64,000 nucleotides of DNA from Hymenobacter cavernae (GTDB lineage Bacteria; Bacteroidota; Bacteroidia; Cytophagales; Hymenobacteraceae), in the NCBI RefSeq assembly GCF_014641455.1, contig NZ_BMHT01000001.1, positions 124,001 through 188,000 on the forward strand. The letters are read 5' to 3'. Below, piece after piece: positions 34,490 to 44,011 of the stretch. Numbering within the stretch: position 1 is the first letter of the stretch; the number at the start of each line of letters is the position of its first letter. Under the pieces are notes generated by a model. The model did no database searches, was not told the DNA's origin, and saw nothing but the letters and a program-made list of their open reading frames with translations. A program made the translations under genes and the position numbers.

Positions 34490-35337
34490 GTCAGCATTCC
34501 TTTGACTTCGAAGCGGGCGAGGTATTGCTGCTCGATAAGCCCCTGACCTGGACTTCATTTGACGTGGTGCGCAAGGTGAAGAATACGCTGCGCATCCGCA
34601 AAATCGGGCACGCCGGCACCCTAGATCCATTAGCGACGGGCCTGCTCATTCTGTGCACCGGCAAGAAAACCAAACAGATTGACCTGATTCAGGCGCAGGA
34701 AAAAGAATATACCGGCACCTTCCGCTTAGGTCAGACGACACCTAGCTTCGACCTGGAGACGCCCGTGGATGCCAGCTTGCCCTACGAGCATCTGACGGAA
34801 GCTGAAATCCGGGCTGCCACGCAGTCCTTTGTGGGAATCATCAACCAGACGCCGCCGCTTTACTCAGCGGTGAAAGTGAACGGAGAACGTGCCTACGAAC
34901 TGGCGCGGCGCGGCGACTCGGCCGAAATCAAGTCGAAGCAGATTGAGATTAAAACCTTCGAGCTCACGCACATTGCGCTGCCGGAAGTGCAGTTTCGGGT
35001 GGTGTGCACCAAGGGCACCTACATCCGCAGTCTGGCCCGCGACCTAGGTTTGGCGCTCGGCTGCGGTGCTCACCTGACATCGCTCGTGCGCACCCGCATC
35101 GGGGAGTACCGCCTGGCAGATGCCCTCACGATGGAAGCCATTCAGGCCCTCGCTCCACCGCGCCCAGCTCGACCAGAAGCGCCCGCTGGCGCAACTAACC
35201 CGAACCAACGCCCACCCCGTCGCCGTATTCAGGCATATGTGGCCCCGACGAGCGCTGAAAACCCGGCGGCAAGCGCAACAGGGCGGGATGCAACTTCGGA
35301 AGCAGACTCCGCCCCCGCTCCGTTTGGTGCCGACTGA
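34486..35337 (+). CDS. truB: tRNA pseudouridine(55) synthase TruB
   Basis: TruB makes pseudouridine 55 in the TPsiC loop of tRNAs. The 283 residues contain [14 protein letters not shown] with catalytic Asp47, the [16 protein letters not shown] region, and [15 protein letters not shown]. The C-terminal 60 residues are a Pro/Ala-rich extension without a clear fold, longer than needed for the catalytic core. The ATG overlaps the uppP stop (ATGA), so translation is likely coupled. Confidence 0.96.
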   Translation: MSQHSFDFEAGEVLLLDKPLTWTSFDVVRKVKNTLRIRKIGHAGTLDPLATGLLILCTGKKTKQIDLIQAQEKEYTGTFRLGQTTPSFDLETPVDASLPYEHLTEAEIRAATQSFVGIINQTPPLYSAVKVNGERAYELARRGDSAEIKSKQIEIKTFELTHIALPEVQFRVVCTKGTYIRSLARDLGLALGCGAHLTSLVRTRIGEYRLADALTMEAIQALAPPRPARPEAPAGATNPNQRPPRRRIQAYVAPTSAENPAASATGRDATSEADSAPAPFGAD

Positions 35338-35369
35338 CCGCTTTATTACTAATCTTTGATCTTTTGCCC

Positions 35370-36323
35370 ATGCAAGTCATTCAGGACCCGGCGCAGTTTC
35401 CGCACCTCGGCAATGCTGTCGTGACCAGCGGCACCTTCGATGGCGTACACGTAGGGCACCAGAAGATTCTGCGCCGCCTGCTGGAAGTAGCCCGCCAGGA
35501 TCAGGCGCCGGCCGTCGTGATTACCTACTGGCCGCACCCGCGGCTGGTGCTGGCCCCGCCCCTCGCCCACCCGCAGCCCCTCGACCTGCACCTGCTTTCC
35601 ACCTTAGATGAGCGCATTGCGCTGCTGGGAAAAGCGGAGGTCGACTACCTGCTGGTGGTGCCTTTTACCAAAGAATTTGCTGAGCTTTCTTCCGAAGAGT
35701 ATATCCAACGGCTTCTCATCCAGACCGTTGGCACGCACAAGCTGGTCATTGGCTACGACCACCGTTTTGGCAAAAACCGCGAAGGCAGCTTCGAGTACCT
35801 GAGCCAGAACGCCGACCGCTACGGCATGGAAGTCGAAGAAATTCCGCGCGCCGATGTGGATGAAGTTGGGGTAAGCAGCTCCCGGATTCGGCGAGCCCTG
35901 GAAAGCGGCGACGTGCAAACGGCCAACCGCTACCTAGGCTACCCCTATACCTTTACGGGCACCGTGGTGCGAGGCAAGCAGCTAGGTCGCACCATCGGCT
36001 ACCCGACGGCCAACATGGTGAGCGAGGAGCCGTTGAAACAGATTCCAAGTCGCGGCGTGTACGCCGTGATGGCGACCACTGCCGAGGGTGACACGTATCA
36101 GGCCATGCTGAACATCGGTGTGCGCCCGACTGTGGGCGGCGACCTATCCCAAACCGTTGAAGCCCACCTGCTCGACTTCGACGGCGACTTATACGATCAG
36201 CCGCTGACGGTGCAGTTTGTAGCCCGGCTCCGCGACGAGCAGAAGTTCGACGGCTTGGATGCCCTCAAAGCCCAGCTGGCGAAGGATGCCGATGAGGCGC
36301 GCCGCCACCTGATTAGCGGATAG
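35370..36323 (+). CDS. ribF: Bifunctional riboflavin kinase / FAD synthetase
   Basis: RibF converts riboflavin to FMN and then FAD. The start is set at the ATG at 35370, giving 317 residues. The N-terminal FAD-synthetase domain shows GTFDGVHVGHQKIL and the later VSSSRIRRALESGD. The C-terminal kinase domain has GRTIGYPTANM and YQAMLNIGVRPTVGG. The two-domain length is standard. It ends the ftsX-DUF3098-uppP-truB-ribF series and is followed by a terminator. Confidence 0.96.
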   Translation: MQVIQDPAQFPHLGNAVVTSGTFDGVHVGHQKILRRLLEVARQDQAPAVVITYWPHPRLVLAPPLAHPQPLDLHLLSTLDERIALLGKAEVDYLLVVPFTKEFAELSSEEYIQRLLIQTVGTHKLVIGYDHRFGKNREGSFEYLSQNADRYGMEVEEIPRADVDEVGVSSSRIRRALESGDVQTANRYLGYPYTFTGTVVRGKQLGRTIGYPTANMVSEEPLKQIPSRGVYAVMATTAEGDTYQAMLNIGVRPTVGGDLSQTVEAHLLDFDGDLYDQPLTVQFVARLRDEQKFDGLDALKAQLAKDADEARRHLISG

Positions 36324-36366
36324 AGCAACGAGGAGCTTTTCTCCACAGCATGAAAAATTTAGGGGT

Positions 36367-36400
36367 AGCAGCTAAATCGAGAGGTTTAGCTGCTTTTTTA
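36367..36400 (+). terminator. Terminator after ribF
   Basis: A 10-bp stem AGCAGCTAAA / TTTAGCTGCT has an 8-nt loop and is followed by TTTTTTA. It lies 44 bp after the ribF stop. Confidence 0.8.
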
Positions 36401-36486
36401 TGTGGCCCAACTAGCCAGAAGGCTGCACCATTTTCCATAGCTAGGCTTATATTTCGGCCTTATCTTACCAAGCTGTTATTCGTCCT

Positions 36487-37719
36487 ATGCTTATTCATAT
36501 TCTACGAAAATATCTATTAACGCTTTACTGCTTAGCAATCTATGGAGTAGCATTTAGCCAAGGCACCCTGGGCGGTCAAGTTCGCGACTCGCTTACGCAT
36601 GAGCCACTGGCGTACGCGAGTGTATTCCTGGCCAACACAACCCGCGGGGTCAGCACAGATGCCAATGGCCGCTTTGTACTAACCGATGTACCCACCGGCC
36701 ACTACGATTTTATTATCTCTTACCTAGGTTACAAACTCTATCGGCAAACCATTACAGTTGCTAACTCACCGCTGGTTATCAATGCTTTTCTTGCAAAAGC
36801 GACGAACCAGCTAGGCGAAGTAGTGGTGCATCCAAACCCAAACCGGGCGGCCGACTACCGCCACTTCGAGCAGCTGTTTCTAGGGGCTACCAGCTTCTCG
36901 CGTCAATGCCGCATCCGCAATCCGGAAGCAATTTTCGTCGACAACGACCCCGACAAGAAGCTACTCACAGCCAGTAGCCCTACTTTCGTTGAGATTGATA
37001 ATCAGGCCCTAGGCTACTGCATCCGCTACTACGGTTTGCGTTTTCAGCTTGATCTGCAAGGGCAAGTCTTCTCGTTTTATGGCTACCCGATTTTTGAGCA
37101 GCTAGCAACTACCAGCGCCAGTAAGCGCCGACGCTGGGAAGCCAATCGGCGCAAGGCGTACCTAGGTTCGCTCCCGCATTTTCTGAAGAGCGTGTACGAC
37201 AACCGCCTCACGGAAGAGGGCTATGTGGTGCAAAAAGTACAACATATCCAGAACCCCAAATGGCAGCGCGCCGACAGCTTGCTGCGCGTTCAGCGTGCTG
37301 CTTTGCAGCAACAACATCGCGGCTTCCCCGATGACTCGGTGAGGCAGTGGCAGCAGGTATCACCAAGGCTTTCCTTGCTCTACCGGCGGCCGCTGCCACC
37401 CGATAGCGTGCGTGGCACGCAGCCTAATTCGGAGAAGGTGTGGCTGCGTTTCCAAAATTTTATTCAGGTGACCTACCTGCGCGAGAGGCCGGATCGTGCT
37501 TACCTGGATGCTATTCTGCGTCAATCATCAGGAGCTTCAATTGCAATAGCAGGGGCGCAACCTGAAGTTTCGCTTGTTAGTTTGCTTGATAAGGACGCCG
37601 AAATAGAACGTAATGGGCACCTTATCAATCCTTTGGCTATTCTGAGCGAGGGCTATTGGGCATTCGAGAAAGTGGGAGAGCTATTGCCCTTCGATTATCG
37701 CCTGCCTGCGACTGAGTAA
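36487..37719 (+). CDS. Secreted CarboxypepD_reg-like domain protein
   Basis: The 410 residues begin with a signal peptide (about 1-25, ending in YGVAFSQG). A carboxypeptidase regulatory-like beta-sandwich follows (about 26-105: GGQVRDSLTHEPLAYASVFL, GVSTDANGRFVL and YDFIISYLGYKLYRQTI). The rest (about 115-410) matches no domain I recognise by eye. Related proteins are common in Bacteroidota, located in the periplasm or outer membrane, and of unknown function. It stands alone. A one-mismatch -7 box (TATATTTC, 36449-36456) lies upstream. Confidence 0.8.
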   Translation: MLIHILRKYLLTLYCLAIYGVAFSQGTLGGQVRDSLTHEPLAYASVFLANTTRGVSTDANGRFVLTDVPTGHYDFIISYLGYKLYRQTITVANSPLVINAFLAKATNQLGEVVVHPNPNRAADYRHFEQLFLGATSFSRQCRIRNPEAIFVDNDPDKKLLTASSPTFVEIDNQALGYCIRYYGLRFQLDLQGQVFSFYGYPIFEQLATTSASKRRRWEANRRKAYLGSLPHFLKSVYDNRLTEEGYVVQKVQHIQNPKWQRADSLLRVQRAALQQQHRGFPDDSVRQWQQVSPRLSLLYRRPLPPDSVRGTQPNSEKVWLRFQNFIQVTYLRERPDRAYLDAILRQSSGASIAIAGAQPEVSLVSLLDKDAEIERNGHLINPLAILSEGYWAFEKVGELLPFDYRLPATE

Positions 37720-37809
37720 ACAGCAGGGAGCTAGGCTAGCTGTTAGGGAAGGGACTTGGGCGAAACGCGGTGAACTCCTACCTTGCTGCTTCCACCCACC
37801 CTCACCCCT

Positions 37810-38508
37810 ATGATTAACAAAGTAGTAGCCGACGCCCAGGCTGCGCTGCAAGGCATCCGCGACGGCATGACCCTGATGCTAGGTGGCTTCGGCCTGTGCG
37901 GCATCCCCGAAAACAGTATTCAGGAACTGCTGCGCCTCGGCATAAAGAACCTCACCTGCATTTCTAATAACGCCGGCGTCGATGATTTCGGCATCGGGCT
38001 GCTGTTGCAACAGCGGCAGGTGAAGAAGATGATTTCCAGCTACGTAGGCGAAAACGCTGAGTTTGAGCGCCAACTACTCTCTGGCGAGCTGGAAGTGGAG
38101 CTGATTCCCCAGGGCACGCTGGCTGAGCGCTGCCGGGCCGGCGGCGCGGGCATTCCGGCGTTTTACACGCCCGCCGGCTACGGCACAGAGGTGGGCGAAG
38201 GCAAGGAAAGCCGGGAGTTCAACGGCAAGATGTATCTGCTGGAAACCGCTTTGCACGCCGATTTTGCCTTCGTGAAAGCCTGGAAAGGCGACACCGCCGG
38301 CAACCTCATCTACAAAGGCACCGCCCGCAACTTCAACCCGATGATGGCGTCGGCCGGCAAAATCACGGTGGCGGAAGTGGAAGAATTAGTACCCGCCGGC
38401 GAGCTGGACCCCAACCAGATTCACACGCCCGGCATCTTCGTGCAGCGCATTTTCCAGGGCAAAAATTACGAGAAGCGCATCGAGCAACGCACGGTTCGCC
38501 AGAGCTAA
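37810..38508 (+). CDS. scoA: 3-oxoacid CoA-transferase subunit A
   Basis: The alpha subunit of a succinyl-CoA:3-ketoacid CoA-transferase, which activates acetoacetate with CoA from succinyl-CoA. The ATG at 37810 gives 232 residues starting [13 protein letters not shown]. Motifs are [19 protein letters not shown] near the start, [14 protein letters not shown], and [25 protein letters not shown]. The partner subunit B lies 142 bp downstream, across a palindromic spacer element. A TTG-type upstream frame (from 37783) was not chosen. Confidence 0.93.
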   Translation: MINKVVADAQAALQGIRDGMTLMLGGFGLCGIPENSIQELLRLGIKNLTCISNNAGVDDFGIGLLLQQRQVKKMISSYVGENAEFERQLLSGELEVELIPQGTLAERCRAGGAGIPAFYTPAGYGTEVGEGKESREFNGKMYLLETALHADFAFVKAWKGDTAGNLIYKGTARNFNPMMASAGKITVAEVEELVPAGELDPNQIHTPGIFVQRIFQGKNYEKRIEQRTVRQS

Positions 38509-38518
38509 AAACGTTTTT

Positions 38519-38626
38519 GTCCTGCTGAGCTGGTCGAAGCAACTCGCGTGCAGTTGTTGCAGAGCTAACCTATTCAGCTAGGTTTAGTATTGCACGCGAG
38601 ATGCTTCCTACCGTCAGCATGACGTT
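38519..38626. repeat. MITE-like intergenic imperfect palindrome
   Basis: The left arm (38519-38552, GTCCTGCTGAGC...GAAGCAACTCGCGTGCA) and the right arm (38591-38626) are imperfect inverted copies; the reverse complement of the right arm gives CGTCATGCTGA...GAAGCATCTCGCGTGCA. The centre holds a second small inverted repeat, AACCTA-ttcagc-TAGGTT. It sits exactly between the CoA-transferase subunit genes. No transposase is present, so it may be a non-autonomous element or a hairpin stabilising the upstream mRNA. Confidence 0.6.
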
Positions 38627-38650
38627 CCACTTTTATCAGCGAAATTCCCT

Positions 38651-39307
38651 ATGCTCGACAAACACGGCATCGCCCGGCGCATTGCGCAAGAAGTACAAGA
38701 CGGCTCTTACGTCAACCTAGGTATCGGCATTCCGACGCTGGTGGCTAACTACATTCCGCAGGGTATCAACGTGGTGCTGCAATCCGAAAATGGCCTGCTC
38801 GGAATGGGGCCTTTTCCCAGCGAGCAGGAAGTTGACCCTGACCTTATTAATGCTGGCAAACAGACCGTTACGACGCTACCGGGCTCCAGCTTATTCAGCT
38901 CCGCCGACAGCTTCGCCATGATCCGCGGGGAGCATGTCGACCTCACGATCCTGGGTGCTATGGAAGTCTCCGACCAGGGCGACATTGCCAACTGGAAGAT
39001 TCCGGGCAAAATGGTAAAAGGCATGGGCGGCGCCATGGACTTGGTAGCGTCGGCCCGCAACATCATTGTCGCCATGCAGCATACGGCCCGCGACGGGTCG
39101 TCTAAGCTGCTGCCGGCCTGCACGTTACCCATCACGGGCCTGCACTGCGTGAAGAAGATAGTGACAGACCTGGCCGTGCTTGATGTTACGCCGGATGGCT
39201 TCGTGCTGCGCGAGCGGGCGCCGGGCGTGTCGGTCGAGCAGATTATTGCAGCTACGGCGGGCCGCTTAGTAGTGCCATCAGGGGAGGTGCCGGAGATAGG
39301 AGCCTAA
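38651..39307 (+). CDS. scoB: 3-oxoacid CoA-transferase subunit B
   Basis: The beta subunit carries the catalytic glutamate that forms the enzyme-CoA thioester. The 218 residues show [13 protein letters not shown] near the start, the active-site [13 protein letters not shown] with Glu46, and [20 protein letters not shown] with the later [18 protein letters not shown]. Length and motifs match the ScoB/AtoA class. It works with the upstream subunit A gene, with which it is probably cotranscribed, though the palindrome between them could uncouple their levels. Confidence 0.95.
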   Translation: MLDKHGIARRIAQEVQDGSYVNLGIGIPTLVANYIPQGINVVLQSENGLLGMGPFPSEQEVDPDLINAGKQTVTTLPGSSLFSSADSFAMIRGEHVDLTILGAMEVSDQGDIANWKIPGKMVKGMGGAMDLVASARNIIVAMQHTARDGSSKLLPACTLPITGLHCVKKIVTDLAVLDVTPDGFVLRERAPGVSVEQIIAATAGRLVVPSGEVPEIGA

Positions 39308-39494
39308 GTAGTAGGCGCGCTTGTGGGTGCGCTGAACAGCTATCTGGTGGCCGCGCTCGGCTAAATACATTGCTGTAACAGCCGGTCCTACCTAGGTCTG
39401 GCTGTTTGCATTCTCTCGCAGCGCAGTGAGCCTTTTTGCCACTAAACTTGTTGCCTAGCCGTAAGATGAACCTAGCTGCTCCGTGCGAGCGAGG

Positions 39495-39502
39495 TATCTT
39501 TG
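39495..39502 (+). promoter_or_regulatory. Putative -7 box (TATCTTTG) for the GNAT-nitrilase gene
   Basis: This exact TAnnTTTG match is 30 bp before the ATG at 39532. It argues against the two upstream in-frame starts at 39436 and 39466, which would lie before the transcript start. No TTTG is seen at standard spacing. Confidence 0.5.
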
Positions 39503-39531
39503 GCTTTCTTTCGATTATCTCATTCTACTAT

Positions 39532-41247
39532 ATGGCAACGAATTCAACGGGCAAAACCGGTGGTAGCCACGCTAAAAAACAATCATTGCCGGGTATGCCG
39601 AGCACGAGCGAGCTGCTGACGCCCACGGCCGTACCCGCGCACAAACTGGTGCTCCGGACGCTGAAAAAGAACGACTTCAAAGCCGTGAAGGCCATCATGG
39701 ACAAGGTTTATTCCAACATGGAAGGCTCATGGTCGTCGGATGAGTACACGGCCTTGCTGCGCAAGTTTCCCGAAGGTCAGATCTGCATTGAAGACAACGG
39801 CGTGGTGGTAGCCGCGGCCCTGGCTATCATCGTGCAATACAGCGACTTTGGCGACAAGCACACCTACGCTAAGATCACCGGCAACGGCAAGTTCAACACC
39901 CACAATGCCGACGGCGACACCCTCTACGGCGTCGATGTGTTTGTGGACCCTGAGTACCGCTCACTGCGCTTAGGTCGTCGCTTGTACGATGCACGTAAGG
40001 AGCTGTGCGAGAACCTGAACCTGCGCGCCATGGTAGCGGGTGGCCGTATTCCCGGCTATGCCGCCTACGCCAACGAGATGACGCCCGCCAAGTACGTGGA
40101 AATGGTACGCAACAAGGAAATTACGGACCCGATTCTCACGTTCCAGCTCTCCAACGAGTTTCACGTTCGTAAGATCATCAAAGGCTACCTGCCCTACGAC
40201 TCCGAGTCGAAGGCGTTTGCGACCTTGCTGGAGTGGATCAATGTGTACTATGAGGAAGAGGAAAAGCTGATTGGTAACCAGAAGTCGAATGTGCGCATCG
40301 GCATTGTGCAGTGGCAGATGCGCGCCACCAGCAGCCTGGAAGACTTCTACCAGCAGATTGAGTTCTTCGTGGATACGGTGAGCGGCTATAAAGCTGACTG
40401 CGTGCTGTTTCCGGAGTTTTTCAACGCTCCGCTCATGGCGCTTACCAACGAACAGTCAGCTTCCATTGCTATCCGCTCGATGGCGGCCTTCACGGAGCCA
40501 ATCAAGTCTAAGTTCATGGAGTTGGCTGTGAGTTATAACATCAACGTTATTGCCGGCTCGATGCCGGTGTACGAAGAGGGCAAGCTCTACAACGTGTCGT
40601 ATCTGTGCCGCCGCGACGGCACCGTGGACGAGCAGTACAAGCTGCACGTCACGCCCGACGAAGCTAGCTATTGGGGCATGCGCGGCGGCGATAAGCTCAA
40701 GTGCTTCGACACAGATTTCGGCAAAATCGGCATTCTGGTGTGCTACGATGCTGAGTTTCCGGAGCTCGCCCGTATGTTGTCGGATGATGGCATGAAGATT
40801 CTGTTCGTGCCTTTCTGGACCGATACCAAGAACGCCTACCAGCGCGTACGCATCTGCGCGCAGGCGCGGGCCATTGAAAACGAGTGCTACGTGGCCATTA
40901 CGGGTTCGGTAGGCAACCTGCCGCGCGTGGAGAACATGGACATCCAGTACTCGCAGAGCGCCGTGTTCAGCCCGTCGGACTTTGCTTTTCCCCACGACGC
41001 CATTGTGGCCGAAGCAACGCCGAACACTGAGATGACGCTCATTGCCGACCTCGACCTCGATTTGCTCAAGGACCTGAACAGCAGCGGTGCGGTGCGTAAC
41101 CTCCGTGACCGTCGCAAAGACCTGTACTCAGTGAGTTGGGTGAAGAAAACTGAGCGCGACGACGAGCTGCTGGCTCAGGGCGAGGAGCGCGCGCCCCGTG
41201 GAGGCAAGCGCAAGATTACGCACGTTGTAACGCACTTGGCCGAGTAA
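39532..41247 (+). CDS. GNAT acetyltransferase - carbon-nitrogen hydrolase fusion protein
   Basis: The ATG at 39532 gives 571 residues. The N-terminal part (about 20-230) is a GNAT fold (KLVLRTLKKNDFKAVKAIMDK, VDVFVDPEYRSLRLGRRLYDAR). The C-terminal part is a nitrilase-family amidohydrolase with the triad in VLFPEFFNAP (Glu), YKLHVTPDE (Lys) and ILVCYDAEFPELAR (Cys). The architecture is known from Bacteroidota and some other phyla as a GNAT/nitrilase protein; the substrates are not established. It is a single gene ending in a terminator after a CCTAGG. Confidence 0.9.
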   Translation: MATNSTGKTGGSHAKKQSLPGMPSTSELLTPTAVPAHKLVLRTLKKNDFKAVKAIMDKVYSNMEGSWSSDEYTALLRKFPEGQICIEDNGVVVAAALAIIVQYSDFGDKHTYAKITGNGKFNTHNADGDTLYGVDVFVDPEYRSLRLGRRLYDARKELCENLNLRAMVAGGRIPGYAAYANEMTPAKYVEMVRNKEITDPILTFQLSNEFHVRKIIKGYLPYDSESKAFATLLEWINVYYEEEEKLIGNQKSNVRIGIVQWQMRATSSLEDFYQQIEFFVDTVSGYKADCVLFPEFFNAPLMALTNEQSASIAIRSMAAFTEPIKSKFMELAVSYNINVIAGSMPVYEEGKLYNVSYLCRRDGTVDEQYKLHVTPDEASYWGMRGGDKLKCFDTDFGKIGILVCYDAEFPELARMLSDDGMKILFVPFWTDTKNAYQRVRICAQARAIENECYVAITGSVGNLPRVENMDIQYSQSAVFSPSDFAFPHDAIVAEATPNTEMTLIADLDLDLLKDLNSSGAVRNLRDRRKDLYSVSWVKKTERDDELLAQGEERAPRGGKRKITHVVTHLAE

Positions 41248-41279
41248 GACCTAGGTTGCATTCTGACGAGTATAAGCTA

Positions 41280-41315
41280 GGCCAGCGGATAGATTTATCC
41301 GCTGGCCTTTTTGCG
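41280..41315 (+). terminator. Terminator after the GNAT-nitrilase gene
   Basis: A perfect 12-bp stem GGCCAGCGGATA / TATCCGCTGGCC has a GATT loop and is followed by TTTTTGCG. Confidence 0.9.
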
Positions 41316-41405
41316 TCTGTCAGACTCCTGAGGGTTGTAGCGCATGAAGAACAGGCGAATGGTCCTATATTCGAGTCCTTGTTACCATATTTCACCGTCT
41401 CTCCC

Positions 41406-42125
41406 ATGAAACGCATCCTTATTACCGGAGCTAACCGGGGCCTGGGTCTTGAGCTTACCCGCCAATATCTGGAGCGCGGCGACCAGGTTTTTGCCGCCAG
41501 CCGCCAGCCTGACGCCGCCACTGAGTTGCAGCAGCTCCAGTCGCAGTATTCCGACAAGCTCATTCTTATCGCCCTCGACGTGACCGATGAGGCCTCCATC
41601 AGCGAGGCACATAAAGCCGTGCGGGCCAAAACCGACGGCCTGGAAGTGCTCATCAACAACGCCGGCATCTACCCTGGCGCCAGCGCCGATGAGCCGACGA
41701 ATCAGCGCCTGGGTCAGCTGACCGGGCAAGGCGCCATCTACGTGATGCAAACCAATGCCCTAGGTCCTATCCTGGTCGCACAGCAGTTTCTGGATTTATT
41801 GCAAAATGGAATCAAAGCACGCATTCTGAGCTTGTCGTCCGGGCTAGGTTCGCTGACGTGGAAAAGCTCCGGCGACCCATACCACTACAGCGCCAGCAAG
41901 GCCGCCTTGAACATGTACATGCGCTCCTTGGCCGCTGAAGTTGGCCACTACGGTCTAATATCGGTGCTGGTCGATCCGGGCTGGGTCCGGACGGGTATGG
42001 GTGGCACTGGCGCTACGCTCCCTCCTTCCGACTCGGCTCGTGGCATTATCCGTATTGCCGATCAGCTGCACGCCGAAGAAAACGGCAGCTTCCTGACGTG
42101 GCAGGGACAACCAGTGCCGTGGTAA
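41406..42125 (+). CDS. Short-chain dehydrogenase/reductase (SDR) family protein
   Basis: The ATG at 41406 gives 239 residues starting MKRILITGANRGLGLEL, with the classical TGxxxGxG nucleotide-binding motif; an upstream start at 41256 would add an unrelated N-terminus. LINNAGI, LSLSSGLG and the active-site YHYSASKAAL (Tyr and Lys) follow. Shape and length match single-domain SDRs related to C-factor/sniffer. The substrate is unknown. A near -7 box (TATATTCG, 41366-41373) lies upstream. Confidence 0.93.
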   Translation: MKRILITGANRGLGLELTRQYLERGDQVFAASRQPDAATELQQLQSQYSDKLILIALDVTDEASISEAHKAVRAKTDGLEVLINNAGIYPGASADEPTNQRLGQLTGQGAIYVMQTNALGPILVAQQFLDLLQNGIKARILSLSSGLGSLTWKSSGDPYHYSASKAALNMYMRSLAAEVGHYGLISVLVDPGWVRTGMGGTGATLPPSDSARGIIRIADQLHAEENGSFLTWQGQPVPW

Positions 42126-42146
42126 GCTAGGTACAGCTTTTAATAA

Positions 42147-42186
42147 GAAAAGGGTGACTTTCCGGAGAAAGTCACCCTTGTTTTTT
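42147..42186. terminator. Bidirectional terminator between the SDR and RDD genes
   Basis: A 13-bp perfect stem AAGGGTGACTTTC / GAAAGTCACCCTT (42150-42162 with 42167-42179) has loop CGGA and flanking A and T runs. It serves the convergent genes. Confidence 0.88.
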
Positions 42187-42204
42187 CTCCTGATTTGCTC
42201 CTGA

Positions 42205-42930
42205 TTAATATGCGCCTTCGCTTGCCAGGTGTGCATGGTCGCGCAGTAGCGTGCGCAGGAATGCTTCGTCCGACAACGTGGTGTAAATGCCGGTCAGGTT
42301 TTTCACCTTGTTTGCCACTTCATTGAGCAGCAGATAGTTCTGGCGTTCCAGACCTTGCGCCAGCAGCTGACGAATAAGCGCCACATCATGATCCGCCAAG
42401 TTGGCTGCCTGCGGAAACACGACCTGATAATTTGGGTCGAGGGAACCTAGATGCGCCGCTGCGCGCCCGGCACCAGCAGCAGGCCGCAGGCGCACCACCG
42501 TGGTGCCGGCTGCAAGGTCGCCGAGGCGCTGGCCGTGGCCATTGATGAGGATCGTAATGACGGCAACGGCTCCCGAGAAGACGCCCAGATCGATCAGGCG
42601 CAGCAACCAGCGCAGCAGATAGTCGCCCAGGCTAGGTCGGCCGCCGTCGAGGCGAACTACTTTCAGGTCGCGGGCGCGTTTACCCAGGCTCTGCCCGTTG
42701 AAAAACACCTCGCTGATCAGATGATAAAATAAATAGGGCACCCCGACCAGCCCGATGGCTAGAACGACCAAAGCCGTTTGCCCGAACTGCGAAGCAATAC
42801 CAATGACGACAACACTCCACACGAAGAGCACCAGATAGTCGAGGATGGTGGCAATAATCCGGTCGCCGACGCTGGCCACCTCGTACTCAATTGTAACATT
42901 CTGGGTTGTCTGAACGCGAATCGTGCTCAT
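42205..42930 (-). CDS. RDD family membrane protein
   Basis: The 241 residues contain an RDD domain: the opening VEYEVASVGDRIIATILDYLVLF with the namesake Arg-Asp, then a second membrane segment, and the QSLGKRARDLKVVRLDGG motif before a third segment. The C-terminal 90 residues form a soluble tail with ANLADHDVALIRQLLAQGLERQN, also typical of this Bacteroidota group. RDD proteins are linked to ion or antiporter functions in a few cases, but the role here is unknown. It is divergent from the SpoIIM gene and belongs to the same conserved neighbourhood as the MoxR/DUF58 genes. Confidence 0.9.
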   Translation of the reverse strand: MSTIRVQTTQNVTIEYEVASVGDRIIATILDYLVLFVWSVVVIGIASQFGQTALVVLAIGLVGVPYLFYHLISEVFFNGQSLGKRARDLKVVRLDGGRPSLGDYLLRWLLRLIDLGVFSGAVAVITILINGHGQRLGDLAAGTTVVRLRPAAGAGRAAAHLGSLDPNYQVVFPQAANLADHDVALIRQLLAQGLERQNYLLLNEVANKVKNLTGIYTTLSDEAFLRTLLRDHAHLASEGAY

Positions 42931-42951
42931 AGAAAAGGTAAATGCCTGCGC

Positions 42952-42984
42952 TTTGGGAGCCGTAGGAGATTATGAATATATTTG
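42952..42984 (+). promoter_or_regulatory. Putative promoter of the SpoIIM-to-DUF58 series
   Basis: TATATTTG (42977-42984) is an exact -7 box. TTTG at 42952-42955 lies 21 bp upstream, slightly longer than the usual 19. The predicted start near 42990 supports translation of the SpoIIM gene from the ATG at 43049. Confidence 0.6.
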
Positions 42985-43048
42985 TCTAGCTAGCTTTTGC
43001 GGCCTTGGCCTACAGCTCGTCTTTTGTTTATTCCCGTGTTTGATAACT

Positions 43049-44005
43049 ATGCGCGAAGCTGTATTCCTACGTCAGAATGCCGAAAAGTGGCGGCTTTACG
43101 AAACGCAACCCGCCCAGGGCCCGGATGAGCTGGCGGCTCGGTTTATAGAACTCACCGACGACTTGTCGTTTGCCCGCACGTTTTACCCCGAGTCGCCTAC
43201 CACGCAGTATCTCAACGACCTCACAGGCAAGCTACACCAAGCTATCTACAAAAACAAAAAGGAGCGCACAGGGCGTTTTGGCCGGTTTTGGCGCCACGAG
43301 CTGCCCTTGCTGGTGGCTCGTTCGCACCGGCAGCTTGCTTGGGCACTGGTTTTCTTTTTGCTGGCGACAGGCATCGGGGCGCTTTCCGCCGCCTACGACG
43401 ATACCTTCGTGCGCGTGGTGCTCGGCGACCAATATGTCAATCAAACGCTGCACAACATCGAGCGCGGCGACCCAATGGCCGTTTACAAAAGCGCAGGTGA
43501 AAGCACGATGTTTCTGTATATCACCAGCAACAACATTTATGTGGCGCTGCGCACCTTCGCCATGGGTGTGCTGCTCTCCTTCGGCACAGCCTATTCATTG
43601 TTCACGAATGGGCTGATGCTCGGCTCGTTTCAGTACTTTTTTGTGGCGAAAGGCCTAGGTATTCAGTCGGCGCTGACGATCTGGATACACGGCACACTGG
43701 AGATTTCAGCTATTGTGCTGGCTGGTGGCGCGGGCTTTGTGATGGGCAACAGCATTTTGTTTCCGGGTACCTTCTCGCGCACCGAATCGTTTCGGCGCGG
43801 CGCCCGCGACGGACTAAAGCTAGCTATCGGGCTGGTGCCCATCTTCGTGGTGGCCGGCTTCCTGGAAAGCTTCGTGACCCGCCACACCGAAATGCCGCTG
43901 GGCCTGAGCCTGCTCATCATCGGCGGCTCGCTGAGCTTTATCATCTGGTATTTTATCTTTTATCCGCTTCGTTTGCAGCGGCTTGCTGATCATCAACTAT
44001 CCTAG
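43049..44005 (+). CDS. SpoIIM-family (stage II sporulation protein M-like) membrane protein
   Basis: The ATG at 43049 gives 318 residues (MREAVFLRQNAEKWRLYE...). An N-terminal cytosolic part (about 1-95) precedes the DUF95/SpoIIM membrane domain, with hydrophobic stretches near 98-117, 175-200, 210-240 and 260-300, and WIHGTLEISAIVLAGGAGF, the family signature. In non-sporulating bacteria this family occurs beside RDD, MoxR and DUF58 genes; its molecular function is unknown. The 42 upstream in-frame codons were excluded because the promoter -7 box lies inside them. The next gene starts 6 bp downstream. Confidence 0.92.
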   Translation: MREAVFLRQNAEKWRLYETQPAQGPDELAARFIELTDDLSFARTFYPESPTTQYLNDLTGKLHQAIYKNKKERTGRFGRFWRHELPLLVARSHRQLAWALVFFLLATGIGALSAAYDDTFVRVVLGDQYVNQTLHNIERGDPMAVYKSAGESTMFLYITSNNIYVALRTFAMGVLLSFGTAYSLFTNGLMLGSFQYFFVAKGLGIQSALTIWIHGTLEISAIVLAGGAGFVMGNSILFPGTFSRTESFRRGARDGLKLAIGLVPIFVVAGFLESFVTRHTEMPLGLSLLIIGGSLSFIIWYFIFYPLRLQRLADHQLS

Positions 44006-44011
44006 GTTTCT

